This document shows positions 52,001-63,042 of a DNA stretch of 64,000 bases, piece after piece. Each line of letters starts with the position of its first letter. Position 1 is the stretch's first letter. Under the pieces are notes generated by a model. That model ran no database searches. It saw nothing but the letters and a program-made list of their open reading frames with translations, and was not told where the DNA came from. A program made the position numbers and the translations under genes. The stretch comes from Balanoglossus misakiensis (taxonomy: Eukaryota > Hemichordata), in NCBI GenBank assembly GCA_040954595.2, contig CM082579.2:6944001-7008000 (forward strand). Reading direction: 5' to 3'.

Positions 52001-53249
52001 TTCTCCCGTGGAACTGTTGATTCATTGGTCATTGTAGCGATGCACATACATTTTCATCATTTACTTCCAACTTGCGCGTTTACCTCACTTGTACTTACAG
52101 ATCAGCCATGATCCAAACGTCTCTCTCGTGGCACGCCGCAACCAAATCTTTCAGGTTCTGCGCGCTCCCGAAATTAGGGTTGACTTCATAGATATTCTTT
52201 GGCCAGTATCCATGGAAACCAAGCTCGGTATTTGCCACAAACGGCGAGATCCATATAGCGTTCATACCTTTTCAACAAAATCATGTCAAACGTGTTACAT
52301 TTCAGCAATATAGGCCTACGCTTGGCTGATGCTAATCTCAATAGTTACAGATGGTATTCCGCATGTAAAGTGTCTCCTTTACTTTGTCGTTTTAACAACT
52401 ATAATGACATATATGTTTATAATGATACGGCACGTCTGTAATCGAAAATACAACACACCGCTGCATACTGAGCATGACAGTTTCAGTCATCACTCTATTG
52501 TATGATTGAGAGATACGAGTCATTACTTGTTTCAGTGTGCTAAATCTGCCAAGTAGCTATACGTGTATTTGATAGCTGGCATACCAAGTCCAGTTATGTA
52601 GTCCAAGTTGTTCTCGATGCCTTTGAATGTGCCACCACAGTATTCGTAAAGTTCCTCACATTCTGTGTCTGGCGACTGTTCGGTGTGTGAGAACCGGTCT
52701 GTCAAAATCTGCAAGAACAAAATATTAGCTAGTGGGATAGTGTTTATTAGCACAGTGTTACTTATTTACCCAACACAACTTTAATTTATGTCTCGCGATA
52801 TGCGCGATAGCTTCACAATGGGCCGTATTTATCTTTTTTGCACTGCAAACATTTTATCCTCAGTAAGATGGTGATAACACGTCATATACAGCTCAACGAC
52901 GACCCGTTACACGATAGCATTTGAATATGGTCATAGTTAGCCAGTGTTAAGACTTCGTGCTACCATGAAGTTATTATAAATTTATTCAGTTGGAAACTGT
53001 GTGTGGCACAACTCACTATATGGATAAATGTGACTGACAAGCTTGCGGATGTATCGTTCATCGAAGGTAAACAGCACGGGTGAAAATTGCAGAAAACTGT
53101 GTGATCGTAATTCACCGAGTCTGTAGTTCAGAAAAAGAAGTTCAGAAAGGCCCTCTCACCTGGTACACTACGCGGCTTTTCCACTCTTCAGGAGTTTTGC
53201 CGAGAGCGACTTGCAAAACGAGCAAGATGGTTACTGCTTCCCTTAACAT
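49072..53249 (-). CDS. Alpha-amylase, GH13 family, fungal (Taka-amylase)-like, secreted or GPI-anchored
   Basis: Eleven exons close perfectly to 504 aa: 53249-53160, 52708-52585, 52267-52099, 51831-51678, 51468-51331, 51166-50954, 50811-50683, 50413-50303, 49962-49852, 49476-49392, 49262-49072. It hydrolyses internal alpha-1,4 bonds of starch or glycogen. Residues 1-17 are a signal peptide. GH13 regions: ADLVLNHMGY (Ca2+/region I), GYRLDFVKG with nucleophile D221, TIGEAYDG with acid/base E245, and FLDNHDRARF with D314. The motifs ILTDRFSHT, EYCGGTFKGI, GFHGYWPKNIYEVN, DHFHPFCDI and a C-terminal GEPKIYIAG follow Aspergillus-type amylase (GH13_1) rather than the usual chloride-dependent animal enzyme. 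The last 18 residues are hydrophobic after a Ser/Lys-rich stretch, suggesting a GPI signal (inference). The intron 5 donor GTTCGT is weak. Confidence 0.95.
49346..49374 (+). repeat. (CAGA)n microsatellite in amylase intron
   Basis: Short tetranucleotide tract between exons 49476-49392 and 49262-49072. Confidence 0.8.
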
Positions 53250-53717
53250 GGCTGAAAACTTTTCTGCTACAAATATGGCTCACTAACGAAATCAGCTTAG
53301 CACTGACAACTTGAGAAACGCCAGAGACGGCAATCCGTCAGCGCCGCCTTTGGTCTCGCGAGAACAGCAGGTTCTCGACTCTGAGAACTGGCAGAGTAAG
53401 ACGCATGGTTCGAGGGCGAAGACTGCCAATCACAATACGAGGCATGAGCGGGCCTCTGGTAAAGGCAGATGCAACGCGCTGATGGAATAAATTGTTACAT
53501 TCATGTTCGAACAGGACAAAGTCAATTCAGCCAAATATTAAAGGGGTATAGGTTCGCGAGAATATAATAATGACGTAATAATTTCACTCCGAGAGTTGAA
53601 ATTAAAAACAAGCAGCTGGCGTTTGAACAGCGCCCCGACCCTAAATCGAGATTATATATATAGCGTGTGCGAAAACAGGCCAATCGTGATGCTAGCCCAC
53701 AAATAGAGACAATCTCA

Positions 53718-53998
53718 TGCATGGGTAATTTAACAAGGCCTCATATTTTTAGGCCTTTGTTAAATTACCCATGTACAAAACATGACCTTTAGTCATTTTA
53801 CAAGGACAAAGTCTCTGTTTTAGCTTTTTTCATGAATTTTGTTTGATATGAAAAGCTGTTTCTATGGTTTAACTACTCGAAATATGATGGAAGTATTCAC
53901 TGTATCCTTGATATCACAAAAACAGGCCAAAAACAGAGACTTTGTCCCTTTCAAAGAGATTCGCATATATACGGCGTACATAAAATTGCCCATGCACA
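53718..53998. mobile_element. Foldback (MITE-like) element with nested inverted repeats
   Basis: A 22-bp arm (53720-53741) and a 23-bp arm (53751-53773) are reverse complements except for one extra A, around a 9-base loop. A second perfect 18-bp pair, ggacaaagtctctgtttt (53804-53821) and its complement (53930-53947), lies inside. The outer border tgcatgggtaat recurs inverted as attgcccatgca near 53985-53996. No transposase is present, so it would be non-autonomous. Confidence 0.6.
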
Positions 53999-54608
53999 AA
54001 GAATGGAGGAACAGGTGGACAGAGTTGCACGCTTAGAGGTTGACACATAAGGGTGGTACATGTACTCCGGTTGACCATGGCTCGCTGGCCTTTCTGGTCT
54101 ACACTCCGACTGTTTTACTCCCAAAATGTCACAATATGTTCGACTCTGGGTTGTTGTCATCCACACAACATACAACCTGACATCGACTGGGTGACTATTT
54201 CGGCCATTTTCCCCGTTTATAGACACCCCAGTGTCAGGGCAGTATGATCGCAATGAAATACATCAATTAAACACGGGGGCACATTCTGTTCATATCTGGG
54301 AAAACATGCCTAGCAGTCTAGTGACCTGATCGTCTTTTTGCCAGTTTTAGTTTTAGTTTTGTTCAGACTCGTACACACGGTATGTACTGGTGGTTGAGAT
54401 AAATATAGAATTGACATGAGTTTTCATGGAAAACTGCTGAAATTCTGCCAATTACTGGCATAAATCTTATTGATAGCTTTTGTGAGTGTGCTAAAGTACT
54501 CACATACATTATATTAAAAAGGTGGCCAATCAGCAAAGACCACGCTTGGTGTTAAATTTTAGTCTCGAGTCAGCCAAGGACTATTTCTGATCAAACTCAC
54601 TGCCGGAA

Positions 54609-55070
54609 CGGTCAGATATTTTGTAATTTATCCACGAACAGCGAAATAGAACTCTTGTCAGCCTCACATGTAGCGGGTAAGTATTCTTTACTATCAATCA
54701 CGTGATCTGGCAATGTGTCCCATGGCGCAGTCATTTCCAGATGACGGGCAAGCAATATTTCGGCACCCAGTAAAAGTTTTTCCGAGTATGTTTTTACTTT
54801 AGAACCGCCAAACACATAACATGTATCGGGTATGTTGTCTCATCAGCCTCATTGCATTTCGTCTGCACAGTCTTTGTCTGCACCACGTAAGTCCACGTTG
54901 CTGAAGTTGCCCGTCATCTGGAAATTTGAATGCGACCGTAATTGCCACCTGAACGCGTCTGATGTCATTTGATAGCGAAGAATAGGTTTCTGCCGCATCC
55001 CAGCTGTTACACTGTCCACCATATGCGTTCCATCCATTTACAGCTGCATCTACCTGTACTTGCTTCACCG
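54609..55070 (-). pseudogene. Coding-like remnant including dispersed repeat copy B
   Basis: Minus-strand frames carry protein-like text: VNGWNAYGGQCNSWDAAETY and VQVAITVAFKFPDDGQ in one frame, then after a frame change KLLLGAEILLARHLEMT and TLPDHVIDSKEYLPATCEAD to a stop near 54609. The second part (54680-54815) matches copy A at 20374-20515. No domain was recognised. It could be a decayed gene, an unmapped exon pair or a transposon piece. Confidence 0.35.
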
Positions 55071-55685
55071 ATATTCAAGATTGTGCTTTTCATCCTCTTT
55101 CGTCAACAGAGATGTTTAGCAAAGTAATGAGCAAACTTAGAGCCGTGGCCAAAGTCCAATGTACAAAGTTTTAGTAAAATTTCTGAAAGAGCTATTTCCT
55201 CCCACATTTCCAACCGTGTACAGAACGCACTTGCTGAAAATCAACTGTCACGAATCTTGATTCACTATTTATCCTAGAGTCATCGACGATCGTGGCAAAG
55301 TGGATTCTATTTATTTTGGTTTCAGCAAAGCTTTTGACTTTTATACTCTACTCACACGCCGTCATCCCCACTAAACCAAAACGCGGTTGACATAACTTCA
55401 GTAATGCCCAGACCCTCAAAACCTTAAACTTTCACACTAGTCAGAAGTCAACTTGAGTATGACAGTCAAGTCTGGTCTCCACACCAACGGTACCTTGTCA
55501 TTTCTGTTTCAGGGAGTCATGGCGTTCAATGGACAGAAAAACATAGCGTTGCACGTCATCAGGACACTGGTCGCTCATTGCATATGTGGCTCTATATATG
55601 CAGCTGTGGTGTAAGTACAGCTGAACATATTTACCTGAAAACATAGAGAGTGTAACGCTAGCCTCGGCTGTAGGTGTACGTACAA

Positions 55686-55805
<120 letters not shown>

Positions 55806-55905
55806 TTTTTATTTTTTTAAAAAGCTCATTTGTCGATTGCTATCTAAACAGTATCATCGGTTGTATCATCATTTTGTTTAATATCAAAGGCCTACTGACG
55901 GCAGT

Positions 55906-57814
55906 ATGAAGTTACTGATTGATGCTGACGTAGGCATAGATGATGCAGAAGGAATACTAGTCGCCTTAGGACAGCCTCGTGTCGACCTTGTTGGAATAAC
56001 GTGTGTCCAAGGCAACGCTGATATCGACCAGGTCGCCCAAAATGTACTACGCGTGTTACAAGTGGCCGACAGACTGGATGTAAGTTTGTGCGTGGCGTCA
56101 AGTATTATCATTTCTGTCGCTATAGTTAGACCATGGATGCCACTGTTGAAACACTTATTTATTTTTGTTCGTCTACTTTAAGAGACGCGTTCATGCACAA
56201 AAATGAAAAAAAATCGGATTATTGTTTTATTTATTCGAAAAAAAATGTTTCAGTGTATTTTTGCTTTTTTTTCAATTTTGCACACTAAGCAATGGTATTT
56301 GCCGTTGAACATTGAAAAAATAAACGCTTATCGTTACAATTGTGATGGTTTCTTGAGCTGGCGTGAATATTTAACTGTGTGTGCGTGCATATGTTTATGA
56401 TAACAACAAAGAAGAAAGGTGGTGTGCACATCAACTATTAAAAACATCACTCGTATTTCAGATTCCAGTCTACAAAGGTGCCGTGACATCTCTCTTGGGT
56501 GAACAGAAACGAGACGATTTCCACGGCAATGATGGGCTGGGTGATGCCCCGGACCCCGATGCACCTGACGTCAGTCTGGTGCAGTCTGAGTACGCTGTGG
56601 ACGCCCTGATACGATATGCCAACGAGATGCCGGGGGAACTAACCATTGCCGCCGTTGGTCCACTCACAAACATCGCCCTGGCTATAAAACGCGATCCAAC
56701 GTTTACGTCAAAATTGAAACAAGTGATGATAATGGGAGGCAACGTTGAAGGTAGCGGAATCAATTACGAATTACAAAACATTCATGTTGCCGGAAATGTG
56801 TCTAAAGTCAGCTGGAAATATAGTTTGACCCTTAATAAAATGCTATAAACGGTTTCTCAATGGTTTTCTGTGGTATCAAATATCAAAAGTCTGACGACTG
56901 GAATGGTGTACTTTTTAAGGCGACGCCCAAGATCTCCGCCGCATACCGTATTTTAGAAAACTGCTCGACCAAACCATTGATAAGGGATCAAATAATGAAT
57001 ACAAGTTGTCAAATACAAACAACAGGCTTTAACTTTTTTTCTTACTCATATTCACACGAGCTCTCTCTATCTCTCTCAGGACAAGGAAACACAAAACCTA
57101 CAGTGGCTGCAGAGTTCAATTTCTGGTCCGACCCAGAGGCTGCTTATATTGTTCTTAATGAAATCGACTGTCCGGTGTCCATAGTAACCTGGGAGGTGAC
57201 CTTACGCGAATACCATAACCCTTCTGACGTAAGTCTTATGTGATGTGATTTTCTATATAATCGCAGTTATAACCTTTTTTTAAAACTTTACACTTCTTAA
57301 AGACTGTTTTCCGATAGATAATATAGCCAAGGGGTGTTCTTGTTTTCTTCATGTGTCATTGAGCGGGAAAATTGTTCGTCCGTTGAGATTGAATTGATCT
57401 CTGTGAAATTAAACAAATCGAATCGGACAGTAAATTGAACTGAATTGAACTGAGTTACAAAATTGTGTCGATATTGTCCAGGAATGGTTCATGCAATGGA
57501 TAGAGGGGCCAACCGCCAAAGCCAAATTCGTGAAGACCGTTCGACAAAACCAGATTGACGCCGGGATCTTCCGAGACCAGGGGTTTTTCCTGTCGTGCGA
57601 TGCCATGGCAATCGCCGCGGTCGTTCAGCCGGATATGGTGAAATCCGACAAGACCGAGACGAAGTTTGCCACGGTGGAGCTGAGTGGGAAATGGACCCGT
57701 GGTATGATGGTCATTGACTGGATGGGCCTGCTGGAGATGAACCCCAACATCGACATCATCATGGAAATAGACAGAAATGTGTACATCCAACTGCTTGAGC
57801 AAGCCTTAGAATAG
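55906..57814 (+). CDS. Inosine-uridine preferring nucleoside hydrolase family protein
   Basis: Four exons (55906-56079, 56462-56750, 57080-57228, 57482-57814) join in phase to 314 aa, the usual family length. The Ca2+-binding DxDxGxDD signature is D6, D8, D12, D13 (LLIDADVGIDDA). Other family motifs are FHGNDGLGD (78-86), VGPLTN (123-128), MGGN (149-152) leading to AEFNFWSDPEAA (165-176), and SCDAMA with D244. The family cleaves the N-glycosidic bond of ribonucleosides in nucleoside salvage, cytosolic by lack of a signal. The His usual two residues before the last Asp is Ser here, as Ser-Cys-Asp replaces His-Asp-Pro; metazoan members often differ there. AATAAA at 58124-58129 is a good poly(A) signal. 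Mammals lack this enzyme. Confidence 0.95.
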
Positions 57815-59529
57815 AATAGAATGCCAACTGCACATTGTTTGAATTTCATTCTCTAAAAGGCTAGGGGTTGTCATTTCTTTTACTATCAGAAACAAGCAAC
57901 TAAACATCAGTGTATTTTTTCTTAAGCAAATATGGTGCTTTCTTGATTGTTAAGGCAGCCATAAACTGCGAATCCAAACGTTCATATTGTCATTTTCTTG
58001 GAATTGGCGTAAAAAACAACCCAGGAAAGCAAATGTTATGTTATTACGCCTGATTTCTGTAGAACTCTTAGGATTGATTATTCTCTGTATTTGGACTGTG
58101 GGTACTTCCATATGTTCTATTCAAATAAATCAAATATCAGACTAAACACTTTCTAGTTGTCTTTTCATTAGGCACCTACGCTGCAATAATTATCATAATT
58201 AGCCCATGCAGATTAAGACACTGATCTATACACAAGCATTATAAACCCTATTGCATATGCATGTTTTAACAAGATAAATAATAAAGCTTTGCCGCAAACG
58301 AATATGGCCGCCACCGTGGGAAAATGCAAGAAACAATGAAAACGTTCCACTTCCGACAATGAAATTTCATAAACAAAGCATTATCTCATCCACTAGAAGT
58401 AAATGTACTCCGCTGAGACATTACATTTTCATTTTCATTTCAATATTGCACTTTTTTGAAAATTGTAGGAATTTTCGATTTTCCTTAATTTTTGGTCATT
58501 TTGTCATAAATGTTTTTCTTCATATACTATCGAGAACATCATAGACCCAGGAGAAAGATGACCGCAGACGCAGCTGCTTCAAACGCCCCAGGATCTGTGG
58601 TTGAATCTACGGCGGGCGGGTTGTACGTAAACGAACCTCGGCTGACAGTGGGAGTCGAAGAACTACTATAGTATACATGTACATGTATGCTCCACTATCA
58701 TGACTATAGGCCTGGCTAAGCGGCCGATAAAACCCGTGGGTGAAAAGGTCAATGAAGACCTATATGTGCTGGCACCATTATCATGTTGCACGGTATTTAT
58801 TAGCATGAGAATGTGTTCCATGCGTCACACTCTAGATAATTCCAATGCAATATTGCGAGGAAGAGAAGACTAGTTAACATACTGACCATTGTCCATCATT
58901 ATAATGTTCAAGCTGGACCACTGGTATTTGTTACATAACACCGTGTCAACCTTCACAAAACCCTGACCTAGGAATCGAACAAGCGCCTTTGTATACTCCC
59001 TCTTCTTTGCGCTTGAAGGTTTTACTGGTGTTTACCAGCAGAATCTGCAGAAAGCTATATGCGTAGTTATTGTAGCACTCCATATATACCGCAATCAGAC
59101 AAGGTTTCTGACTTGACCACTCTGGTACAGTCAGCTCATTGCATTGGTGCAGGTAAGTGGTTTAGTTTCTGCGTTGGCATCAAACTACACGAGACTTTTA
59201 AAGGCGGGGCTATTGAAATAAAAGTAAAGTGTCGATAGGTGAAGTTGTCTAGAATGTGGAATTTGGAGGTCTGGTGGGCTATGCGAACCCCCAGATCCAA
59301 GACTGTTATTTGAAATTGCAGGACATTATTCAAAATTCGGTCAATCATCGGATTTTTTTCGACACGTAAACGGGATTATGGTCAAACAGGTGCATGCAGT
59401 AGACCATGGACGTCCATGAGTAGACGGACTACTTTGACAAGCCATCTTGTATTTCAGCAGAATTCGCCGAAACGTACTAGTCTAACGGGACGAATAAGAA
59501 TAAGAAGAACTTCGTCGAAGGAATACGCC
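57815..59529. other. Nucleoside-hydrolase 3' UTR and intergenic region
   Basis: The 3' UTR likely ends after AATAAA (58124-58129). No coding frame is supported beyond that. A palindromic tacatgtacatgta occurs at about 58674-58687. An in-frame upstream ATG for the sulfotransferase lies at 59416. Confidence 0.5.
58124..58129 (+). promoter_or_regulatory. Candidate nucleoside-hydrolase poly(A) signal
   Basis: AATAAA, about 310 bp after the stop codon. Confidence 0.6.
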
Positions 59530-61115
59530 ATGGATATGAGACACAAGCTGATATCGACCGAGACGCTGGAAGCTATGAAGACGTTCGATGTAAGGGATGA
59601 TGACACTTGGTTGATCACGTATCCCAAATCAGGTATGGAAATGGCCTAATGGTGTAGTATGGGTAGCGGTATCGCATTGATGATAAAGAACGTTCTCATA
59701 GTAATAATTAAATATTGGTTTGTTATTAATGCAGAAAATGGGACAAATTCACATGACAGTTTACGGACCACGAAACTTTCAGGTGTGGCGTCTCCTGAAA
59801 TAATAGTTTTGTTACGTTTCCAACTGCATTCATAGTATCAACTGAGACATAGGCTATGTGTCTGGTATAGGCACTACACTAGTCTTGTAAGTCGTAAAAG
59901 AAATTTCGGGTATATTGAATTTTACCGACGGCCTTTTAAAATTCAATTCTATTGTCTTTCCCTAGGGACAACGTGGACATCTGAAATCATGAATCGAATC
60001 CTGCAAGTCGGAAGAGAGGAGTTTATACCGAGTGAGAAATGCTTCTATATGTACCCAGAATTCTCCTTCCCGGATCGAAAACCGCTCAAAGAGGAATTTG
60101 ACGGGAAGGCTTCTCCTCGTGTTTTCGTTACTCACCTACCCGGGGAGTACTTGCCCACCCAGTTATGTGATAAAAATTCGAAGGCGAAGGTAAAGTTTAA
60201 AGGTGTCGTATGCTATAACCGAACGAGATTTCATTTTGTGGTAATCACGTCACCAACAATGCTTTTACAGACAGTGAACAGGAAAAGACACACTTGTTTG
60301 ACGTATGATTTCTAACTGCGTTGCGCGTGGAATTAGCACACGTAATTCCTTGAGTGTTACACCAGGCGAAATATTTTATTAGTTCAAGGTTAATTTGCAT
60401 AATTGATTCTTTCCATTATGAGTTCGTTCAACGAATTCGTGGTGTGTGTTAATCAACCGGGCATGACTAAACTTGACACTGACTTGAACTTTACGCTTTA
60501 TTCGTTTTGGTGGTGGTGGCGGTGTTCATTTACCTAATGGAGCAGCTTTAAACAAGCAAATGAAACGAAATGACAGCCCCTTTCTTTATCGACGTCCAGA
60601 TCATATACGTACTGCGAAATCCGAAGGACGTCGCGGTTTCTTATTTCTTCCACCAAAAAGTGGATCCCAATTTGCAGACGTCGTATTCGGAATGGTCCAC
60701 ATTTTACGACGACTTCATTAAAGGAGAAGGTTCGTTTTATTGTCGTTCTATTATCGTCTGATAGAGCCTTATCGAAATGTTGTGTTGACGTTGTAGTTGA
60801 AAATATACACTCAAAAAGGTCATCGTACAATTTTTACGCAGTGGCATTTGGTAACTGGGCAGACCACGCCATCTATTGGTGGAAGAGGCGCGACCAGGAC
60901 AACGTTTTATTTTTAACTTACGAGAATATGTCAAAGGTGGGTACTTTCTGTAATTCGTGATTAGACTTTGCCTTTCCAAATGTTTGTTATAAAGAGGTTG
61001 GAAGAGATTGTGTGTTATGCAATAACTTCTTCCTAAATCAGAGAGAAGTGACTGCGATATCAAGAAACAACAGAAGCTCCCTGCGGTATTTTTTCTTTTA
61101 CAATTGACCATACAC

Positions 61116-61146
<31 letters not shown>

Positions 61147-61793
61147 TAGCAAATGTCATTAAAACCCATGTTTGTACCATTTTATGATGGTTGCATCTCC
61201 GTAGGACCTCAGAGAAAATGTGAAACGGATAATGACTTTTCTCGGGGAGCAGCTGAGCGATGATATGATTAGTGAAATCGAAAAATTATGCAGCTTCGAG
61301 AGTATGAAGAAACAAAACATTCATGAATTTCTCGTCAAGAACGTATTCAAATCGGATATGAGTCAGAGTCCATTTGTCAGGAAAGGTAAGAATAGCTTTC
61401 TTGCTGTCCTAAAGGGGAGGGTCGTCTGAACTGCTCATGCGCGACTTTTTTTGCTCATAAACGCACCATCAGCATTGTCCACTCTTTAGGAAGGTCCTGC
61501 CATAAATACATGTTACACCAAAGCGAATATGAAGTGAGATATGACACGCAGCGTAACGCTTTTTTGTGTGCAAAAGATCATTGTCTATCGTGAACACAAT
61601 ATCATGTTGTCTCATCACGCAGATGCCATATTCAATGTGTTGCTGATTTAGTATTCTCCCTGTTTATGTTTTTAAAACAGGTAAAGTCGCCAGTTGGAAA
61701 GAATTCTTCACTGTGGCACAAAACGAAGAGTTCGATCACAGAGTGTACCCTGAGTGGATTGGTGACAGTGACATGGAAGTTGAATTTCAATAA
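59530..61793 (+). CDS. Cytosolic sulfotransferase (SULT family)
   Basis: Six exons (59530-59632, 59966-60189, 60600-60729, 60842-60936, 61205-61385, 61681-61793) join in phase to 281 aa, normal for SULTs. It transfers sulfonate from PAPS to a hydroxyl or amine of a small substrate in the cytosol. PAPS 5'-phosphosulfate loop TYPKSGTTW (30-38); catalytic His91 in VTHLP; 3'-phosphate site RNPKDVAVS (115-123); C-terminal RKGKVASWKEFF (243-254) corresponding to RKGxxGDWK, with the second Gly replaced by Ala248. The dimer-type tail motif KxFTVAQNE is seen as EFFTVAQNEEF. An in-frame ATG at 59416 would add 38 residues; the shorter start gives the usual spacing to the P-loop. AATAAA is at 62083-62088. 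Substrate cannot be told from sequence. Confidence 0.94.
61116..61146 (+). repeat. (CAT)n microsatellite in sulfotransferase intron
   Basis: About ten CAT repeats, 60 bp upstream of the exon that begins at 61205. Confidence 0.9.
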
Positions 61794-63036
61794 CTTGTCA
61801 TCTTTATAAACCCATTTAGCCACTACTGATAGATTTGCAAATATTCTGATAAAATTATGTACTGTGATTTTCAATGTTCGACTTTATTATCCTATGTGCT
61901 TCACAGTGGTTATGGTGGAGTAAAGATCAATGACTTGTATAATCCGAGGAAAGTTAAATCATAGAGAATAATTCACATGATAAAAGGGGATTTTTTTTAA
62001 TTAAACGACGTACGTATCACAACTTATTGAATGGTAAAATATAATGTTGAGATGTATTTAATGAAGTTTTACATATAAACAGAATAAATGTAAATCACAA
62101 TGCAGTAGCTGAGATGAGGTATGATTATTGTGTTGTAGAGGAGTGTTAGTATTGATCTGTAGACGAAATAATTACCACGACAAGTTCCATTAAACCGCAA
62201 ATAGCTGACACTTTCAGAATATTTTAAAATGACATCAGTTTGGTCATTTAAATGGAAGATTCTAACATTTAAAGTAAACCGAATCCGAAACCGAATCCGA
62301 GACTAAATTCAGCATCGTTTTACACGGCACACTCTGAGCCAATCAGAGCGCTCAACACATTACAATAAGGCGCGCTTTTCGGAAATATTATTTAGACACC
62401 TCTTACATGCGAAATATTGGCAGATTTGTGAGGAAAATTCTGGGATTTACTGTCAGACGAGTATAGGTAAGAAAACTGTTATTTTTCCCTTCATTTCTGA
62501 CATCGCTTTTACATGCGCGACAAAAATAAATGCTGCTGCCCACTCCTAGTGACTTGACGTTTGTAGCGCCTGCAGTTGGTTTTAAGATGATGAGCGGGAT
62601 ATTTCGGAATTTCTTCTGGCGAGCACGGTGTAGTGATCATTTATGAGACGTTGAAAATTGATGTTACATGTTGGATTTACGGAGTCGTCAATATGAAGGA
62701 GTTGAAATGGTATTTATTGTCAAAGAGAATATTGACCTGTCTGAATCCTGGCGGGAAACTTGTCGCCATGGCCACGTTCACTACAGACACACACACAAAC
62801 AAACAAACAACAAATGGTCGGGCCAATGAGACAGAGTAGAATATTTGGTCCGGACAATAAATGTGTTGATCTAGTCTTTGGTCAGTTTTACATTTGCATT
62901 TGCTCTGAAAAGAATCAAACCAGTAGTAAACTAAATAAATCAGTGCACACTGAAATAAGTACATGTATTCCTCAATTTCCTGCACAGTTACTGAAATAAA
63001 GCATGTGTTTGGTGTGCTGTTAAATTGTCTCCACAG
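61794..63036. other. Sulfotransferase 3' UTR and 5' region of the HMG-box gene
   Basis: AATAAA at 62083-62088 probably ends the sulfotransferase. A donor gtaagaaaac at about 62467 would end a non-coding first exon of the next gene, whose acceptor is at 63036. No other gene seen. Confidence 0.5.
62083..62088 (+). promoter_or_regulatory. Candidate sulfotransferase poly(A) signal
   Basis: AATAAA, about 290 bp after the stop codon. Confidence 0.6.
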
Positions 63037-63042
63037 AACAAT

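Noticed and set aside
54609-54815. A functional short gene ending at 54609
   Set aside because: No start or splice context could be fixed and it overlaps a dispersed repeat; listed as a remnant.
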